A stretch of 64,000 bases of DNA from an uncultured Pseudomonadales bacterium (GTDB lineage: Bacteria > Pseudomonadota > Gammaproteobacteria > Pseudomonadales > Porticoccaceae): contig CALSQH010000003.1 of the NCBI GenBank assembly GCA_943788445.1, positions 806,001-870,000 on the forward strand. The letters run 5' to 3'. A program made the position numbers and the translations under genes. Below, piece after piece: positions 37,431 through 49,670 of this stretch. The notes below the pieces were generated by a model. The model did not search any database. It was not told the DNA's origin and was given only the letters and a program-made list of their open reading frames with translations. Every line of letters begins with the position of its first letter. The stretch's first letter is position 1.

Positions 37431-38444
37431 GTGAGCAATGTCGGCACGCCCCCTGATACATTTCAGGATCTAATAATAAGACTACAACAATACTGGGCTA
37501 CTCAGGGTTGCGTGGTATTACAGCCACTTGATATGGAAGTCGGCGCAGGCACCTTCCACCCAGCCACCTTTTTGCGAGCTATAGGCCCAGAAAACTGGAA
37601 TAGCGCCTACGTGCAGGGTTGCCGTCGTCCGACGGACGGACGTTATGGTGAAAACCCTAACCGCCTACAGCACTACTATCAATTTCAAGTGGTCATGAAA
37701 CCCTCTCCCAGTGATTTCCAAGAGCTTTATCTTGGCTCACTGCGATCGCTGGGTATAGATACTGCTATTCACGATGTCCGCTTTGTTGAAGACAACTGGG
37801 AATCTCCAACGCTTGGAGCCTGGGGTATTGGCTGGGAAGTCTGGCTCAACGGTATGGAAATCACCCAGTTCACCTATTTCCAACAGGCTGGCGGACTCGA
37901 ATGCTATCCAGTCACTGGTGAAATTGCCTATGGTCTCGAGCGCATAGCCATGTACCTGCAGGGTGTCGACAGCATTTATGATTTAGTTTGGGCTCACGGT
38001 CCTCAGGGCGATGTTACCTACGGTGATGTCTTCCATCAAAATGAAGTTGAAATGTCGACATTCAATTTTGAGCATGCCGATGTAGATTCGCTGTTTGCCA
38101 CTTTTGACCAGTGCGAAAAAGACAGCCTGAAATTAACTGAAAGCGGTCTGCCACTACCAGCTTACGAAATGGTAATGAAGGCCTCACATGCCTTTAATTT
38201 ACTCGATGCTCGTCACGCCATTTCAGTCACTGAACGTCAGCGCTATATTCTGCGAGTACGAACACTCGCAAGAGCAGTTGCGCAGGGTTATTTTGACTCT
38301 CGCTTAGCCCTGGGCTTCCCCATGGCAGACAAAGATTTAGCTGAAGAAGTATTGCAGCGTGTCGCTAAAGAGAAACTTCAACATGCGGCCAAGCAAAACT
38401 CTCCAAAAAAACAACCTGCTAAAACTACTGGAGAATCAAAATGA
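37431..38444 (+). CDS. glyQ: glycine-tRNA ligase alpha subunit
   Basis: A 337-residue catalytic subunit of the heterotetrameric bacterial glycyl-tRNA synthetase. Class II motifs are clear: [39 protein letters not shown] (with the motif-2 arginine) and the late [11 protein letters not shown]. The start is GTG at 37431 with AGGA about 9 bases upstream. It has about 30 extra residues at the C-terminus compared with E. coli (303), ending in a lysine/alanine-rich tail. The stop overlaps the glyS start (ATGA). Confidence 0.95.
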   Translation: MSNVGTPPDTFQDLIIRLQQYWATQGCVVLQPLDMEVGAGTFHPATFLRAIGPENWNSAYVQGCRRPTDGRYGENPNRLQHYYQFQVVMKPSPSDFQELYLGSLRSLGIDTAIHDVRFVEDNWESPTLGAWGIGWEVWLNGMEITQFTYFQQAGGLECYPVTGEIAYGLERIAMYLQGVDSIYDLVWAHGPQGDVTYGDVFHQNEVEMSTFNFEHADVDSLFATFDQCEKDSLKLTESGLPLPAYEMVMKASHAFNLLDARHAISVTERQRYILRVRTLARAVAQGYFDSRLALGFPMADKDLAEEVLQRVAKEKLQHAAKQNSPKKQPAKTTGESK

Positions 38445-40522
38445 GTGCGGATTTTCTAGTCGAAATTGGAACCGAAGAGCTACCACCAAAAGTTTTGCGT
38501 CAACTATGCAATAGCTTTTCTGAAGGCATCACCAGCCGCCTAACTGCAGAGCAATTACAGTTCGGAGAGGTTACCACCTATGGCGCACCACGCCGTATGG
38601 CGGTGCTAATAAAAAACCTCGAAACCCAAACCCCAGATCAAGATGTGGTCAATTGGGGCCCACCCGCAAAAGTTGCTTTTGATAGTGACGGCAATCCGAC
38701 CAGAGCAGCGGAAGCCTTTGCGAAGAAGAATTCTGTAGAGCTTGCTGCATTATCAGGCTTAATCGAAAATGATGGCCAGCAAGATAAACTCTGTGTGCGA
38801 CACACTGCTGTGGGTAATCCAACCGAATCCCTTCTCGGCGATATAATCAATCAATCCCTTGCCGCCCTTCCTATTCCCAAGCCCATGCGCTGGGGAAAAA
38901 GCCGTCAAGAGTTTGTTCGTCCGGTGCAGTGGGTGGTAGTGCTATTTAATAACAAAACTATTACAACCAATATACTTGGCATTAACAGCAGTAATATTAG
39001 CCGTGGGCACCGCTTCCACAGTCAGGGCGATATCCTTATTGAATCCCCCGACAGCTATAAAGATACTCTCCATAAAGCCTTTGTTATCGTCGACTTTGAC
39101 GAGCGCCGTGAACTTATTCGCAAAGGCGTTATGGCCGCAGCAAAAAGTGCCGGTGGCACTGCGGTTATTGAAGACGACCTGCTCGAAGAGGTGTCAGCCC
39201 TAAATGAATGGCCTGTTCCTCTTATGGGCCGTTTCGATGAGCACTTCCTTGAAGTACCCGCCGAAGCGCTTATTTCATCCATGGCGCAGCATCAGAAATA
39301 TTTTCATGTTGTCGACAGTGAAAACAATTTAAAACCGCTGTTTATCACAGTTGCTAATATCGCCAGTCTTGATCCCCAGCAGGTGATTAGTGGCAACGAA
39401 CGCGTTATTCGTCCACGTTTGGCAGATGCTGCATTTTTCTATAAAACTGACCTCAAATCCTCACTGCAAGTTCGTCGCGAATCACTGAAAAAGGTTGTCT
39501 TCCAATCCAAGCTTGGCACGGTATACGATAAAACTGAGCGGGTTAGTGGGCTGGCAAAAACATTGTCCGAGTACACCGGTGCCTCCGCACTGCATGCAGG
39601 TCGTGCAGGTGAACTCTGTAAGTCAGATTTAGTTAGTGAGATGGTTGGCGAGTTCGACGATTTGCAGGGCGTTATGGGTCGATACTACGCGACCAATGAT
39701 GGCGAAGACCCCGCGGTTGCAAAGGCGCTTATGGAGCAGTATTTGCCGCGCTTTGCCGGCGATACTATTCCCGCCACTGACACGGGGGCCGCTCTAGCAC
39801 TTGCAGACCGCCTCGACACTCTTGTGGGAATCTTCAGCATTGGCCAACAACCCTCAGGGTCACGTGATCCTTTTGCATTGCGTCGCGCCAGCCTTGGCAT
39901 TTTACGAATTATTATCGAGCGTAAAATTGATATCGACCTTAAGCTTGCCATCACTGCAGCGGCTCAACAGCTGAAATTAAGAAAACCGTCAGATGAGATA
40001 TGTTTGCAAGTACTTACTTATGTTTTAGAGCGCTTTAAAGCTTGGTATAAAGACGAGAATATCGCTATTGAAGTTTTCTTGTCTGTCGCTGCTCTGGAGC
40101 TCACCAACCCGCTGGATATCGACTACAGAGTTAAAGCCGTCGATCAATTCTCACGCCTCCCAGAAGCTGTTGCCCTAGCGGCAGCCAATAAGCGTGTATT
40201 TAATATTCTGGCTAAGCAGGCCGCAGAAACCATCCCTTCGGCCGTTGATAAGAGCCTTCTAGTCGATGAAGCGGAACAGCAACTAGCCGCCAACATCACT
40301 CAGCTTAATATTGAGATCACACCTCTACTTAAGCAGCGAGACTATGCGGGCGTTCTGAAAAAACTAGCGTTGTTGCGGGCTTCAGTTGACCAATTCTTTG
40401 ATGACGTAATGGTAATGGTCGATGACCCTGCCATTCGCGCTAACCGTCTCGCCTTACTACACAGCCTGCGTAACCTATTTTTAAATGTTGCGGATATATC
40501 CCAACTTGTCGTCACCAAATGA
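38441..40522 (+). CDS. glyS: glycine-tRNA ligase beta subunit
   Basis: A 693-residue partner of GlyQ; it carries the HD-like and tRNA-binding parts. Recognisable: [13 protein letters not shown] at the start, [16 protein letters not shown] (about 148), [29 protein letters not shown] (about 450-480) and the C-terminal anticodon-binding (DALR-like) region. Length is close to E. coli (689). It overlaps glyQ by 4 bases and is followed after 13 bases by plsC. Confidence 0.95.
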   Translation: MSADFLVEIGTEELPPKVLRQLCNSFSEGITSRLTAEQLQFGEVTTYGAPRRMAVLIKNLETQTPDQDVVNWGPPAKVAFDSDGNPTRAAEAFAKKNSVELAALSGLIENDGQQDKLCVRHTAVGNPTESLLGDIINQSLAALPIPKPMRWGKSRQEFVRPVQWVVVLFNNKTITTNILGINSSNISRGHRFHSQGDILIESPDSYKDTLHKAFVIVDFDERRELIRKGVMAAAKSAGGTAVIEDDLLEEVSALNEWPVPLMGRFDEHFLEVPAEALISSMAQHQKYFHVVDSENNLKPLFITVANIASLDPQQVISGNERVIRPRLADAAFFYKTDLKSSLQVRRESLKKVVFQSKLGTVYDKTERVSGLAKTLSEYTGASALHAGRAGELCKSDLVSEMVGEFDDLQGVMGRYYATNDGEDPAVAKALMEQYLPRFAGDTIPATDTGAALALADRLDTLVGIFSIGQQPSGSRDPFALRRASLGILRIIIERKIDIDLKLAITAAAQQLKLRKPSDEICLQVLTYVLERFKAWYKDENIAIEVFLSVAALELTNPLDIDYRVKAVDQFSRLPEAVALAAANKRVFNILAKQAAETIPSAVDKSLLVDEAEQQLAANITQLNIEITPLLKQRDYAGVLKKLALLRASVDQFFDDVMVMVDDPAIRANRLALLHSLRNLFLNVADISQLVVTK

Positions 40523-40535
40523 GTGTAATTCACTG

Positions 40536-41240
40536 ATGTCAAAAATCTGCCAGGCCATAAGAGCAGTATTTTTCTATATAGGTTTAGTTAGCCTAGTACT
40601 ACTAATGAGCCTGTCGGTCTGCTTAGTTGGATTTTTTCCTTTGCGTTATCGACAACTATGCCTGACCTACGGCAACAAGCTGATCATGGCTTGGCTGCGC
40701 ATCACTTGCGGGGTCAAGGTTAAAGTGGTCGGTCTGGAGAATATCCCAGACCAGGCCTGTGTTGTTCTCAGCAACCATCAAAGCACCTGGGAAACGTTTT
40801 TTTTACAACATTTATTTGTCCCCGCCAGTGTTATTCTCAAGCGCGAGCTACTGTGGATACCGTTTTTCGGCTGGGGTCTTTACGTTATGCGCGCTATTGC
40901 GATCAAACGTTCCAAGCCAGCAGGAGCGATTCGTCAGGTTTTAAAACAGGGCAAGCAACGGCTTTCAAGAGGTATAAATGTGATCATCTTTCCCGAAGGG
41001 ACAAGGGTTCGCAGCCAACAGGTCGCGACTTTTATGACTAGTGGCGCAGCCCTAGCTAAAACCGCTGCAGTGCCAATTCTGCCCGTGCGCCACAATGCCG
41101 GTCAGTGCTGGCCAGCAGGAAGTTGGTTAAAAACCCCAGGCACCATCACCATCGTTATTGGGCCGACAATAGCCACCGATACACACAACCCTCGCGAGTT
41201 AACGAAAATCGCAGAGCAGTGGGTTGCCAAGGCACTCTAA
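40536..41240 (+). CDS. plsC: 1-acyl-sn-glycerol-3-phosphate acyltransferase
   Basis: Encodes a 234-residue membrane acyltransferase making phosphatidic acid. One N-terminal helix (about 8-35) precedes the catalytic motif SNHQSTWET (the HX4D/E box, about 82) and the glycerol-phosphate site FPEGTR (about 156). The frame is open back to 40485 but the ATG at 40536 (MSKICQAIRA), 13 bases after glyS, is the natural start. Probably co-transcribed with glyQS. Confidence 0.9.
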   Translation: MSKICQAIRAVFFYIGLVSLVLLMSLSVCLVGFFPLRYRQLCLTYGNKLIMAWLRITCGVKVKVVGLENIPDQACVVLSNHQSTWETFFLQHLFVPASVILKRELLWIPFFGWGLYVMRAIAIKRSKPAGAIRQVLKQGKQRLSRGINVIIFPEGTRVRSQQVATFMTSGAALAKTAAVPILPVRHNAGQCWPAGSWLKTPGTITIVIGPTIATDTHNPRELTKIAEQWVAKAL

Positions 41241-41314
41241 TCCTCTTGTTAGCACCTTACATCCATTGTCAGGCCACTATCTGGACTATACTCAGATGAT
41301 AAAAAGGAGAATAG

Positions 41315-41494
41315 ATGGGTATGGATGACACAAAATTAACCCAACAAGCGCCAGCACCAAAACCCCAGACACGTACCACAGTCCGAAGAAAGAATCAGGA
41401 TCGCCGCACTGAGGTTAGATTTGAACCGGAAAAAGAAAACCGCCGCAAAAATAAAGGGCGGCGGTCTTCAGATGTTGACCACTGGGGGTCTTAA
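41315..41494 (+). CDS. 59-residue basic protein, unknown
   Basis: A short gene of 59 codons: ATG at 41315, TAA at 41492-41494. A perfect AAGGAG ribosome site lies 8 bases ahead of the ATG, the best evidence that it is translated. The protein is extremely basic and hydrophilic: a proline/glutamine-rich start, then VRRKNQDRR, VRFEPEKENRRKNKGRR and a C-terminal DVDHWGS. No membrane segment, no cysteine. Such composition suggests an RNA- or ribosome-binding or largely unfolded protein. It follows plsC by about 75 bases and converges on gyrB. Not recognised. Confidence 0.65.
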   Translation: MGMDDTKLTQQAPAPKPQTRTTVRRKNQDRRTEVRFEPEKENRRKNKGRRSSDVDHWGS

Positions 41495-41511
41495 GCAATT
41501 AACTACGTCGA

Positions 41512-43947
<2,436 letters not shown>

Positions 43948-45036
43948 TTAATCAACTAAAGCAACACCATGTTCCATGTGGAACATTTGATGTGGCACTG
44001 CCTGCACTAATTCGTCGAAGTCTTTTTTATCCACCCCAGTAATAAAGTACTGGCATCCAAGATCATTCAAGTACGAAATCACCTGGCCTCGATGCTGATA
44101 ATCAAGCTCAGCAGGTAAATCATCCAAAAGGAAAAGACACGACTCCCCCGTATGCTCTCGATAGTGGGCAGCTTGCGCTAACTTAAGCGCATAAACCAAC
44201 AACTTTATCTGCCCTCTCGAGAGATGATCAGCGGCAGACTGACCATCAACTTTAATTCTTATGTCAGCCCGGTGTGCACCATGACTGGTAGTCTTAGTGC
44301 CTACGTCACGCGAATAATCCGCGGCATAGACATCTGTCAGAGTCCGATCTTCGTCCCAACCGCAGTAATAATCCAGCGAAACCTGACCAAGCCCATCAAA
44401 TGCACTGACAGCCTGTTTTAACTGATCTGACAGTGCCAATAAGTACTGCTTTCTAAACTGGGTTATTTGCTCACAGAGGGGAATTAACTCCGCCGTCCAT
44501 GTGCGCAACAAATCTTCGTCTATTCTACCATGACGAAGGAGCTGATTGCGCTGTTTTAGTGTTTTTTGAAATCGTCGCCAGAGATGAGTGTAACCATGTT
44601 CCACGTGGAACACGCCCCAGTCTAAAAATTGTCTGCGCTGGAGTGGACCGCCCTCCAAGAGCATAAAGCTATGGGCATCAATTAGCTGTAAGGGTAGCTC
44701 AGAAACCAGCTGTGCCGCTGACTGCAGAGAGCTTCCATCAAGACGGGCCTCAAACAACCCTTTCGACGTACGCTTAATGCCGATCTGATGTTCTGTTGAA
44801 GACTGCTCGCGCACAAGCCGAGCAGAAACTACCAGCTCTTCAGCCTCACTATTAACCACAACACGAAGATCACGGTGACGGAATGATCTACCGCGACCGA
44901 GAATATAGATGGCTTCTAAGAAACTTGTTTTGCCACTACCGTTGGCACCAAAAATAATATTGGCCTGAGGATGACAGGAGGTGCGGATATCTTTCAAGTT
45001 TCGAACCTGAAAAACATCCAGCTGAGATAAATACAT
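43948..45036 (-). CDS. recF: DNA replication and repair protein RecF
   Basis: A 362-residue ABC/SMC-like ATPase that helps load RecA at gaps. Walker A is GANGSGKTSFLEA (about 31-43), the signature SRGQIKLLVYALKLAQ (about 269) and Walker B CLFLLDDLPAELD (about 300). It lies between dnaN and gyrB with gaps of 41 and 21 bases. The reading frame contains two parS-like palindromes, each encoding the residues Phe-His-Val/Met-Glu-His. Confidence 0.95.
   Translation of the reverse strand: MYLSQLDVFQVRNLKDIRTSCHPQANIIFGANGSGKTSFLEAIYILGRGRSFRHRDLRVVVNSEAEELVVSARLVREQSSTEHQIGIKRTSKGLFEARLDGSSLQSAAQLVSELPLQLIDAHSFMLLEGGPLQRRQFLDWGVFHVEHGYTHLWRRFQKTLKQRNQLLRHGRIDEDLLRTWTAELIPLCEQITQFRKQYLLALSDQLKQAVSAFDGLGQVSLDYYCGWDEDRTLTDVYAADYSRDVGTKTTSHGAHRADIRIKVDGQSAADHLSRGQIKLLVYALKLAQAAHYREHTGESCLFLLDDLPAELDYQHRGQVISYLNDLGCQYFITGVDKKDFDELVQAVPHQMFHMEHGVALVD
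43970..43985. other. parS-like palindrome (right half imperfect) inside recF
   Basis: TGTTCCATGTGGAACA: 15 of 16 bases match the Pseudomonas-type parS core TGTTCCACGTGGAAC(A/C). It is near the 3' end of recF. The likely binder is the ParB encoded at 56.1 kb. Confidence 0.75.
44597..44612. other. parS site inside recF
   Basis: TGTTCCACGTGGAACA, a perfect 16-base palindrome identical in its core to chromosomal parS sites of gammaproteobacteria. It lies 627 bases from the second, near-perfect copy. Confidence 0.88.
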
Positions 45037-45077
45037 AAGTTAAGAGTAGGCCCTGCTAGGAAGCGGCAAAGAAGCCA

Positions 45078-46178
45078 TTACAACCGCATTGGCATAACGA
45101 CATAGACTGCAGACCCATCAGCGGCGTCCTCAACCAATGCACTACTGCTAGAGTCAGAGAGGGTTAAACGAACGCCCTCACCCTTGAGTACATTAAGAAC
45201 ATCCAGCAAATAACTCACATTGAAGCCAATCTCCAGCTCATCACCAGAATAGTCGACACCTACGACTTCTTCAGCCTCTTCTTGCTCAGGGTTGTTAGCA
45301 ACCATCTTAATAGCGCCATTAGACAACATAATGCGAACGCCACGGTACTTTTCATTGGAAAGAATCGCTGTGCGACCAAAAGCCTGTTTTAGCTCGGCGC
45401 GATCACCAACAACCTGCTTATCGCCACCCTTAGGTAGCACTCGATCATAATCAGGATAGGCGCCATCAACCAGCTTTGAGGTAAAGCAGTAATCAGGTCC
45501 ATTTACGCGAATATGATTAGAACCCATAGCCACGCGGACCGCACCCTCATCACCAACTAGCCTCGCTAACTCAATCACACCTTTGCGCGGCAAAATCGCC
45601 TTCGTAAGCTCAACAATATCTATTTCGCAGGCTGCATCGCAAAGCGCCATTCTATGGCCATCGGTAGCAACTGCACGGAGCTTGTTGGCACTAACCTCCC
45701 ACAACATACCATTCAAATAGTAACGAACATCCTGCTGAGCCATAGCAAAAGACGTCGACTCAATAAGGTTTTTCAATGTCATAGCCTCAACATCGAATTC
45801 AATATTATTTTCGCCATTATCAACAGAGGGAAATTCATTAGCTGGAAGTGTTGCCAACGTAAAGCGACTGCGGCCACTCTTCACGTGCGCCTTGCCATCA
45901 CTACTAGAAAAATCAACATTTGCACCCTCAGGTAGAGAGCGACAGATATCCAGAAGCTTGCGCGCAGAAACCGTGACTTCGCCACCCTCCTCCACAGAGG
46001 TTACGTCAGTGTAACCAATAATCTCAACTTCAAGATCCGTACCGGTTACCGAAAGGCGCGGACCTTCCAGACTGAGCAACACATTGGAAAGAATTGGCAG
46101 AGTCTGGCGTCTTTCAACCACACCAACAACTAACTGTAAGGGCTTGAGTAACACTTCACGAGAAAGGCTAAATTTCAT
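45078..46178 (-). CDS. dnaN: DNA polymerase III beta sliding clamp
   Basis: A 366-residue clamp subunit, with the usual three repeated domains (E. coli: 366). Family features are MKFSLSREVLLKPLQLVVGVVER at the start, SRFTLATLPANEFP (about 108-121) and the typical C-terminus VYVVMPMRL. It forms a ring around DNA and tethers the polymerase. Located between dnaA and recF on the same strand. Confidence 0.97.
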   Translation of the reverse strand: MKFSLSREVLLKPLQLVVGVVERRQTLPILSNVLLSLEGPRLSVTGTDLEVEIIGYTDVTSVEEGGEVTVSARKLLDICRSLPEGANVDFSSSDGKAHVKSGRSRFTLATLPANEFPSVDNGENNIEFDVEAMTLKNLIESTSFAMAQQDVRYYLNGMLWEVSANKLRAVATDGHRMALCDAACEIDIVELTKAILPRKGVIELARLVGDEGAVRVAMGSNHIRVNGPDYCFTSKLVDGAYPDYDRVLPKGGDKQVVGDRAELKQAFGRTAILSNEKYRGVRIMLSNGAIKMVANNPEQEEAEEVVGVDYSGDELEIGFNVSYLLDVLNVLKGEGVRLTLSDSSSSALVEDAADGSAVYVVMPMRL

Positions 46179-46253
46179 GATTAATTTCTATCTCCAACAG
46201 GGTTAAATGACTCTTAACTACAGTTTAAATTCTATCCAATATTACGTCGTATT

Positions 46254-47792
46254 CTAGCTGGAAAGCGTCCGGTAGAGGTGCTTTAAATCACGCTCAACTT
46301 CACGATCAATCTTCTCAAGCTCTTTTACCTTGCGACAGGCATGCAGAACCGTGGTGTGATCGCGACCTCCAAAAGACTCTCCAATCTCTGGAAGGCTGTA
46401 ATTAGTCAGCTCTTTAGCCAATGCCATAGCAACTTGCCTAGGTCGTGCGACAGAGCGACTGCGACGCTTTGAAAGCAGGTCTGACATTTTCAACTTATAG
46501 TAGTCAGCTACCACCCTCTGAATATTGTCTATGGTAACCAGCTTGTCCTGTAGCGCCAACAAATCTTTCAATGATTCACGAATTAAATCGATATCGATAA
46601 CCCGCCCGCTAAATTGGGCATGGGCCATAACTCTTTTCAACGCCCCCTCAAGCTCGCGAACATTAGAACGAATGCGCTGCGCAATAAAGAATGCCGCGTC
46701 TCTCGACAGGTCCATACCCACCTGCTCAGCCTTGTTGATCAATATGGCAACACGAGTCTCAAGCTCTGGAGGCTCAACAGCTACCGTTAAACCCCAGCCG
46801 AAACGAGATTTCAACCGCTCCTCCACACCGTCAATTTCTTTAGGATAGCGATCAGAGGTTAAGATCATCTGCTGGCCGCGCTCCAACAAGGCATTGTAAG
46901 TGTGGAAAAACTCTTCCTGACTACGATCCTTACCAGAAAAGAACTGAATATCATCAATTAAAAGTGCGTCTACAGAGCGATAGAACTGCTTAAACTCATC
47001 AATGGCCTTAAGTTGTAAAGCCTTTACCATATCTGCAACAAAACGCTCGGAGTGCAAATAAACTATTTTTGCATCGGGCTTACGCTCGCGAAGGGCGTTG
47101 CCAACCGCATGCATTAAGTGGGTTTTACCTAAACCAACGCCACCGTATATAAAGAGAGGGTTGTAGGAGCCACCTGGATTTTCCGCAACCTGCTGGGCGG
47201 CGGCCAACGCTAACTGGTTGGATTTACCCTCAACAAAACTATCAAAGGTAAAGGCGCTATTGAGATTGCTTTTTAAGCTATTTTCTGCGGCGGAAGTAAT
47301 AATTTCCGGCGCCGAAATGCGGGTAATCGCCTGCACCTGCGGCGTAGGTATGACCAACGATGAGGTTGCAAACGATGCTAAAACAGCCGGTGAGGTCTGC
47401 TCTCGGCTATTCACAGCTACAGTATTGGCTGAAGCTTTAAAGGCTGGGGGTTTCTCAGATTGAGAGACAACAGCTACGCTGCAGTGATCGACGCCAAGCT
47501 CAGCGAATAGTGATTCAATACGGGCGAGAAATTTACCTTGAACCCAATCCTCAATAAAACGATTGGGCGCGACCAACTGAATACGCTGCGAGACCCCATC
47601 CCCAAGGATGGCATCATTAGCAAAAAACTGTATTTTGAGGGGTCTTATCCAAGTATTAAATTGCTGCGGAGGCAGCTCATCGGAGAGTTGCTTTGAGCAA
47701 TCTATCCAGATTGCTTGGAGAGCATTAAAATCCATAGGTCCATTTCCACTTACACCCATAGAACCACACTCTAAAGAGTTACTTAATTCCAC
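46254..47792 (-). CDS. dnaA: chromosomal replication initiator DnaA
   Basis: Up to 512 residues. Domain I ([18 protein letters not shown]), a linker (about 115-180), the AAA+ domain with [16 protein letters not shown] (Walker A) and [10 protein letters not shown] (Walker B), and the DNA-binding domain IV with [17 protein letters not shown]. The longest frame starts at a GTG (47792); ATGs at 47759 and 47735 ([10 protein letters not shown]) are alternatives. The last matches E. coli DnaA best, so the first 19 residues may not be translated. Confidence 0.96.
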   Translation of the reverse strand: MELSNSLECGSMGVSGNGPMDFNALQAIWIDCSKQLSDELPPQQFNTWIRPLKIQFFANDAILGDGVSQRIQLVAPNRFIEDWVQGKFLARIESLFAELGVDHCSVAVVSQSEKPPAFKASANTVAVNSREQTSPAVLASFATSSLVIPTPQVQAITRISAPEIITSAAENSLKSNLNSAFTFDSFVEGKSNQLALAAAQQVAENPGGSYNPLFIYGGVGLGKTHLMHAVGNALRERKPDAKIVYLHSERFVADMVKALQLKAIDEFKQFYRSVDALLIDDIQFFSGKDRSQEEFFHTYNALLERGQQMILTSDRYPKEIDGVEERLKSRFGWGLTVAVEPPELETRVAILINKAEQVGMDLSRDAAFFIAQRIRSNVRELEGALKRVMAHAQFSGRVIDIDLIRESLKDLLALQDKLVTIDNIQRVVADYYKLKMSDLLSKRRSRSVARPRQVAMALAKELTNYSLPEIGESFGGRDHTTVLHACRKVKELEKIDREVERDLKHLYRTLSS

Positions 47793-48009
47793 CTATATTC
47801 TTCCCAGCGCCAGATAACCCCAATGGCAGATTTACACCGAACGTTTCACCCGTTTTTTTACCCGCCTTCAAAGAAAAACTAAATAAAAGGACAAAACAAA
47901 AGGATAAAACCGTCAAACCACCAACCAAGTTATATTATTTTTATTAGTTTTATTTTTCGAAAAAACAACTGTTTTTCGATGCAATGGATTCTATCCGCTT
48001 AAAATCATT

Positions 48010-48018
48010 TTATCCACA
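48010..48018 (+). other. perfect DnaA box (TTATCCACA)
   Basis: Exact match to the strong DnaA box consensus, upstream of dnaA; could serve replication initiation or autoregulation of dnaA. Confidence 0.75.
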
Positions 48019-48154
48019 CCCAATAAAATTCAATCTTTTTAAGCAATTTATATTTACCGTTTAAAATCAACAAGTTATTTAATATCAATATTTTTTTTAT
48101 TAACAGAGAAACAAATATTATTGGTTAATATTTAAACAACATCTGTTAATAAGC

Positions 48155-48163
48155 TGTGGATAT
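48155..48163 (-). other. near-consensus DnaA box
   Basis: TGTGGATAT on plus, i.e. ATATCCACA on minus: one base off TTATCCACA. Confidence 0.5.
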
Positions 48164-48259
48164 CCAGTTCAAAACCAGTGTTTTAAGAGTTGTTATAGGC
48201 GATTTCACCATCTTAGAGAGAGCGGCCATACCGGTTGGTGACCCAATAAAGAAAGGTAG

Positions 48260-49624
48260 TCACTTTCCAATACAGAATGATGAAAATATGTGCCCCAAAA
48301 GGTCGTCGGATGTGAATTGACCGGTGATTTCGGAGAGGTGATTTTGCGCCTGCCGAAGATCTTCAGCCAACAACTCACCAGCACCGGCGACACTTAGTTG
48401 CCTGCGGCCTGTATTGACCAGCAGAAGAGCCTTTTCTAGCGCATCTAGGTGACGGCGACGAGCCGAAAAAAGCCCTTCTTCTTGACCTTGAAACCCCATA
48501 CTGCCCTGTAAAAAACCGACCAGCTCGTCTAGGCCAGTCTTATGCTTGGCGGAGATGGCAAAGGTATCAATTTCACCCACAATCCTACCCGCAACCTGAT
48601 CAGTCTGATCAACCTTATTCAAAACAACCGTGACTGCCTGACGAGAATCGGCATAGCGATCAAAATATTCCGGCCAAATGGCCTGCAAATCTAATTGAGT
48701 ATTGTCGCTGGCATCAACCAAAAACAAAACCCGATCAGCCCGCTCAATCTCTTGCCAGGCGCGACGAATACCCTCCCGCTCAACTTCATCGTCACTTTCG
48801 CGTAGACCTGCAGTATCAACAATATGCAGAGGCATTCCATCGAGAGTGATTTTTTCACGAAGAACATCACGAGTTGTTCCCGCTACAGAAGTGACAATTG
48901 CCGCCTCCCTTCCCGCCAACGCATTCAGTAAACTAGATTTTCCAGCATTTGGTTTACCTGCGAGCACCACAGTCATACCATCGCGCAATAAAGAGCCCTG
49001 CTGGGCTTTATTGAGCGTGTCAGACAACTCAAAAGAGAGCTTGTGCAGATTCGCTGAGAGGCGTTCGTCAGCAAGAAAATCAATTTCCTCTTCAGGAAAA
49101 TCAATTGCCGCTTCCACATAGATACGAATTTGGATTATTTGATCGACCAATTCATTCACCAGTCGAGAAAAATCACCCTGCAGAGATCGCACCGCACAGC
49201 GCGCAGCCTGAACCGAGGAGGCATCGATTAAGTCAGCAATTGCCTCAGCCTGAGTGAGGTCAAGTTTATCATTGAGAAAGGCGCGCTCACTGAACTCACC
49301 TGGCCTAGCCATCCGAGCGCCTAACTGAAGGCATCGCTGTAGCAAGCTATCCAGAATCACTGGGCCACCATGGGCCTGCAGTTCTAGCACGTGCTCACCG
49401 GTGAAGGAGGCGGGTGCTGGAAAATAAATGGCCACACCCTCATCGAGCACCTGCTTATCAGCGCCTTTAAATGTGCCGAAAACGGCCTCACGAGGCGGCA
49501 GAGCCCTACCGAGAATATCAGACATAATAGACTCAATGTTCGCGCCTGAAACACGAATAATACCGACACCGCCTCGACCCGGGGGTGTGGCAATAGCGAC
49601 GATGATGTCTAGATCATTTTGCAC
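48260..49624 (-). CDS. mnmE: tRNA modification GTPase MnmE
   Basis: A GTPase that, with MnmG, puts the 5-carboxymethylaminomethyl group on U34 of certain tRNAs. Start region [21 protein letters not shown] domain with [15 protein letters not shown] (G1), [10 protein letters not shown] (G3) and LNKVD (G4); C-terminal FCIGK with the catalytic-site cysteine. The frame is open to a TTG at 49642, but that lies in the T-run of the preceding terminator; GTG at 49624 (VQNDLDIIV) fits the family length. Directly upstream of dnaA, same strand. Confidence 0.95.
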   Translation of the reverse strand: MQNDLDIIVAIATPPGRGGVGIIRVSGANIESIMSDILGRALPPREAVFGTFKGADKQVLDEGVAIYFPAPASFTGEHVLELQAHGGPVILDSLLQRCLQLGARMARPGEFSERAFLNDKLDLTQAEAIADLIDASSVQAARCAVRSLQGDFSRLVNELVDQIIQIRIYVEAAIDFPEEEIDFLADERLSANLHKLSFELSDTLNKAQQGSLLRDGMTVVLAGKPNAGKSSLLNALAGREAAIVTSVAGTTRDVLREKITLDGMPLHIVDTAGLRESDDEVEREGIRRAWQEIERADRVLFLVDASDNTQLDLQAIWPEYFDRYADSRQAVTVVLNKVDQTDQVAGRIVGEIDTFAISAKHKTGLDELVGFLQGSMGFQGQEEGLFSARRRHLDALEKALLLVNTGRRQLSVAGAGELLAEDLRQAQNHLSEITGQFTSDDLLGHIFSSFCIGK

Positions 49625-49640
49625 TGTTATACACTCATAC

Positions 49641-49668
49641 AAAAAAGGCCCTTTAAAAGGGCCTTTTT
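49641..49668 (-). terminator. rho-independent terminator after yidC
   Basis: Arms AAAAAAGGCCC / GGGCCTTTTT with a 7-base loop, three bases after the yidC stop on the minus strand. It separates the rpmH-yidC operon from mnmE. Confidence 0.88.
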
Positions 49669-49670
49669 AA

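Larger units (their letters stand above)
47793..48259. other. dnaA-mnmE intergenic region, possible origin part
   Basis: A 467-base AT-rich stretch holding the dnaA promoter. It has one perfect DnaA box (48010-48018) and one near-match (48155-48163), with a very AT-rich core between them including long T- and A-runs around 48080-48140. No coding sequence is seen. Either part of oriC or the remains of it after a local inversion. Confidence 0.55.

Noticed and set aside
39855..39875. CACGTG palindrome in glyS (GGGTCACGTGATCC) as a parS site
   Set aside because: Only the inner eight bases fit; the outer arms do not match parS, and it lies in conserved coding sequence.
40485..40535. N-terminal extension of plsC into glyS
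   Set aside because: Residues are an out-of-frame reading of glyS; the ATG at 40536 is properly placed.
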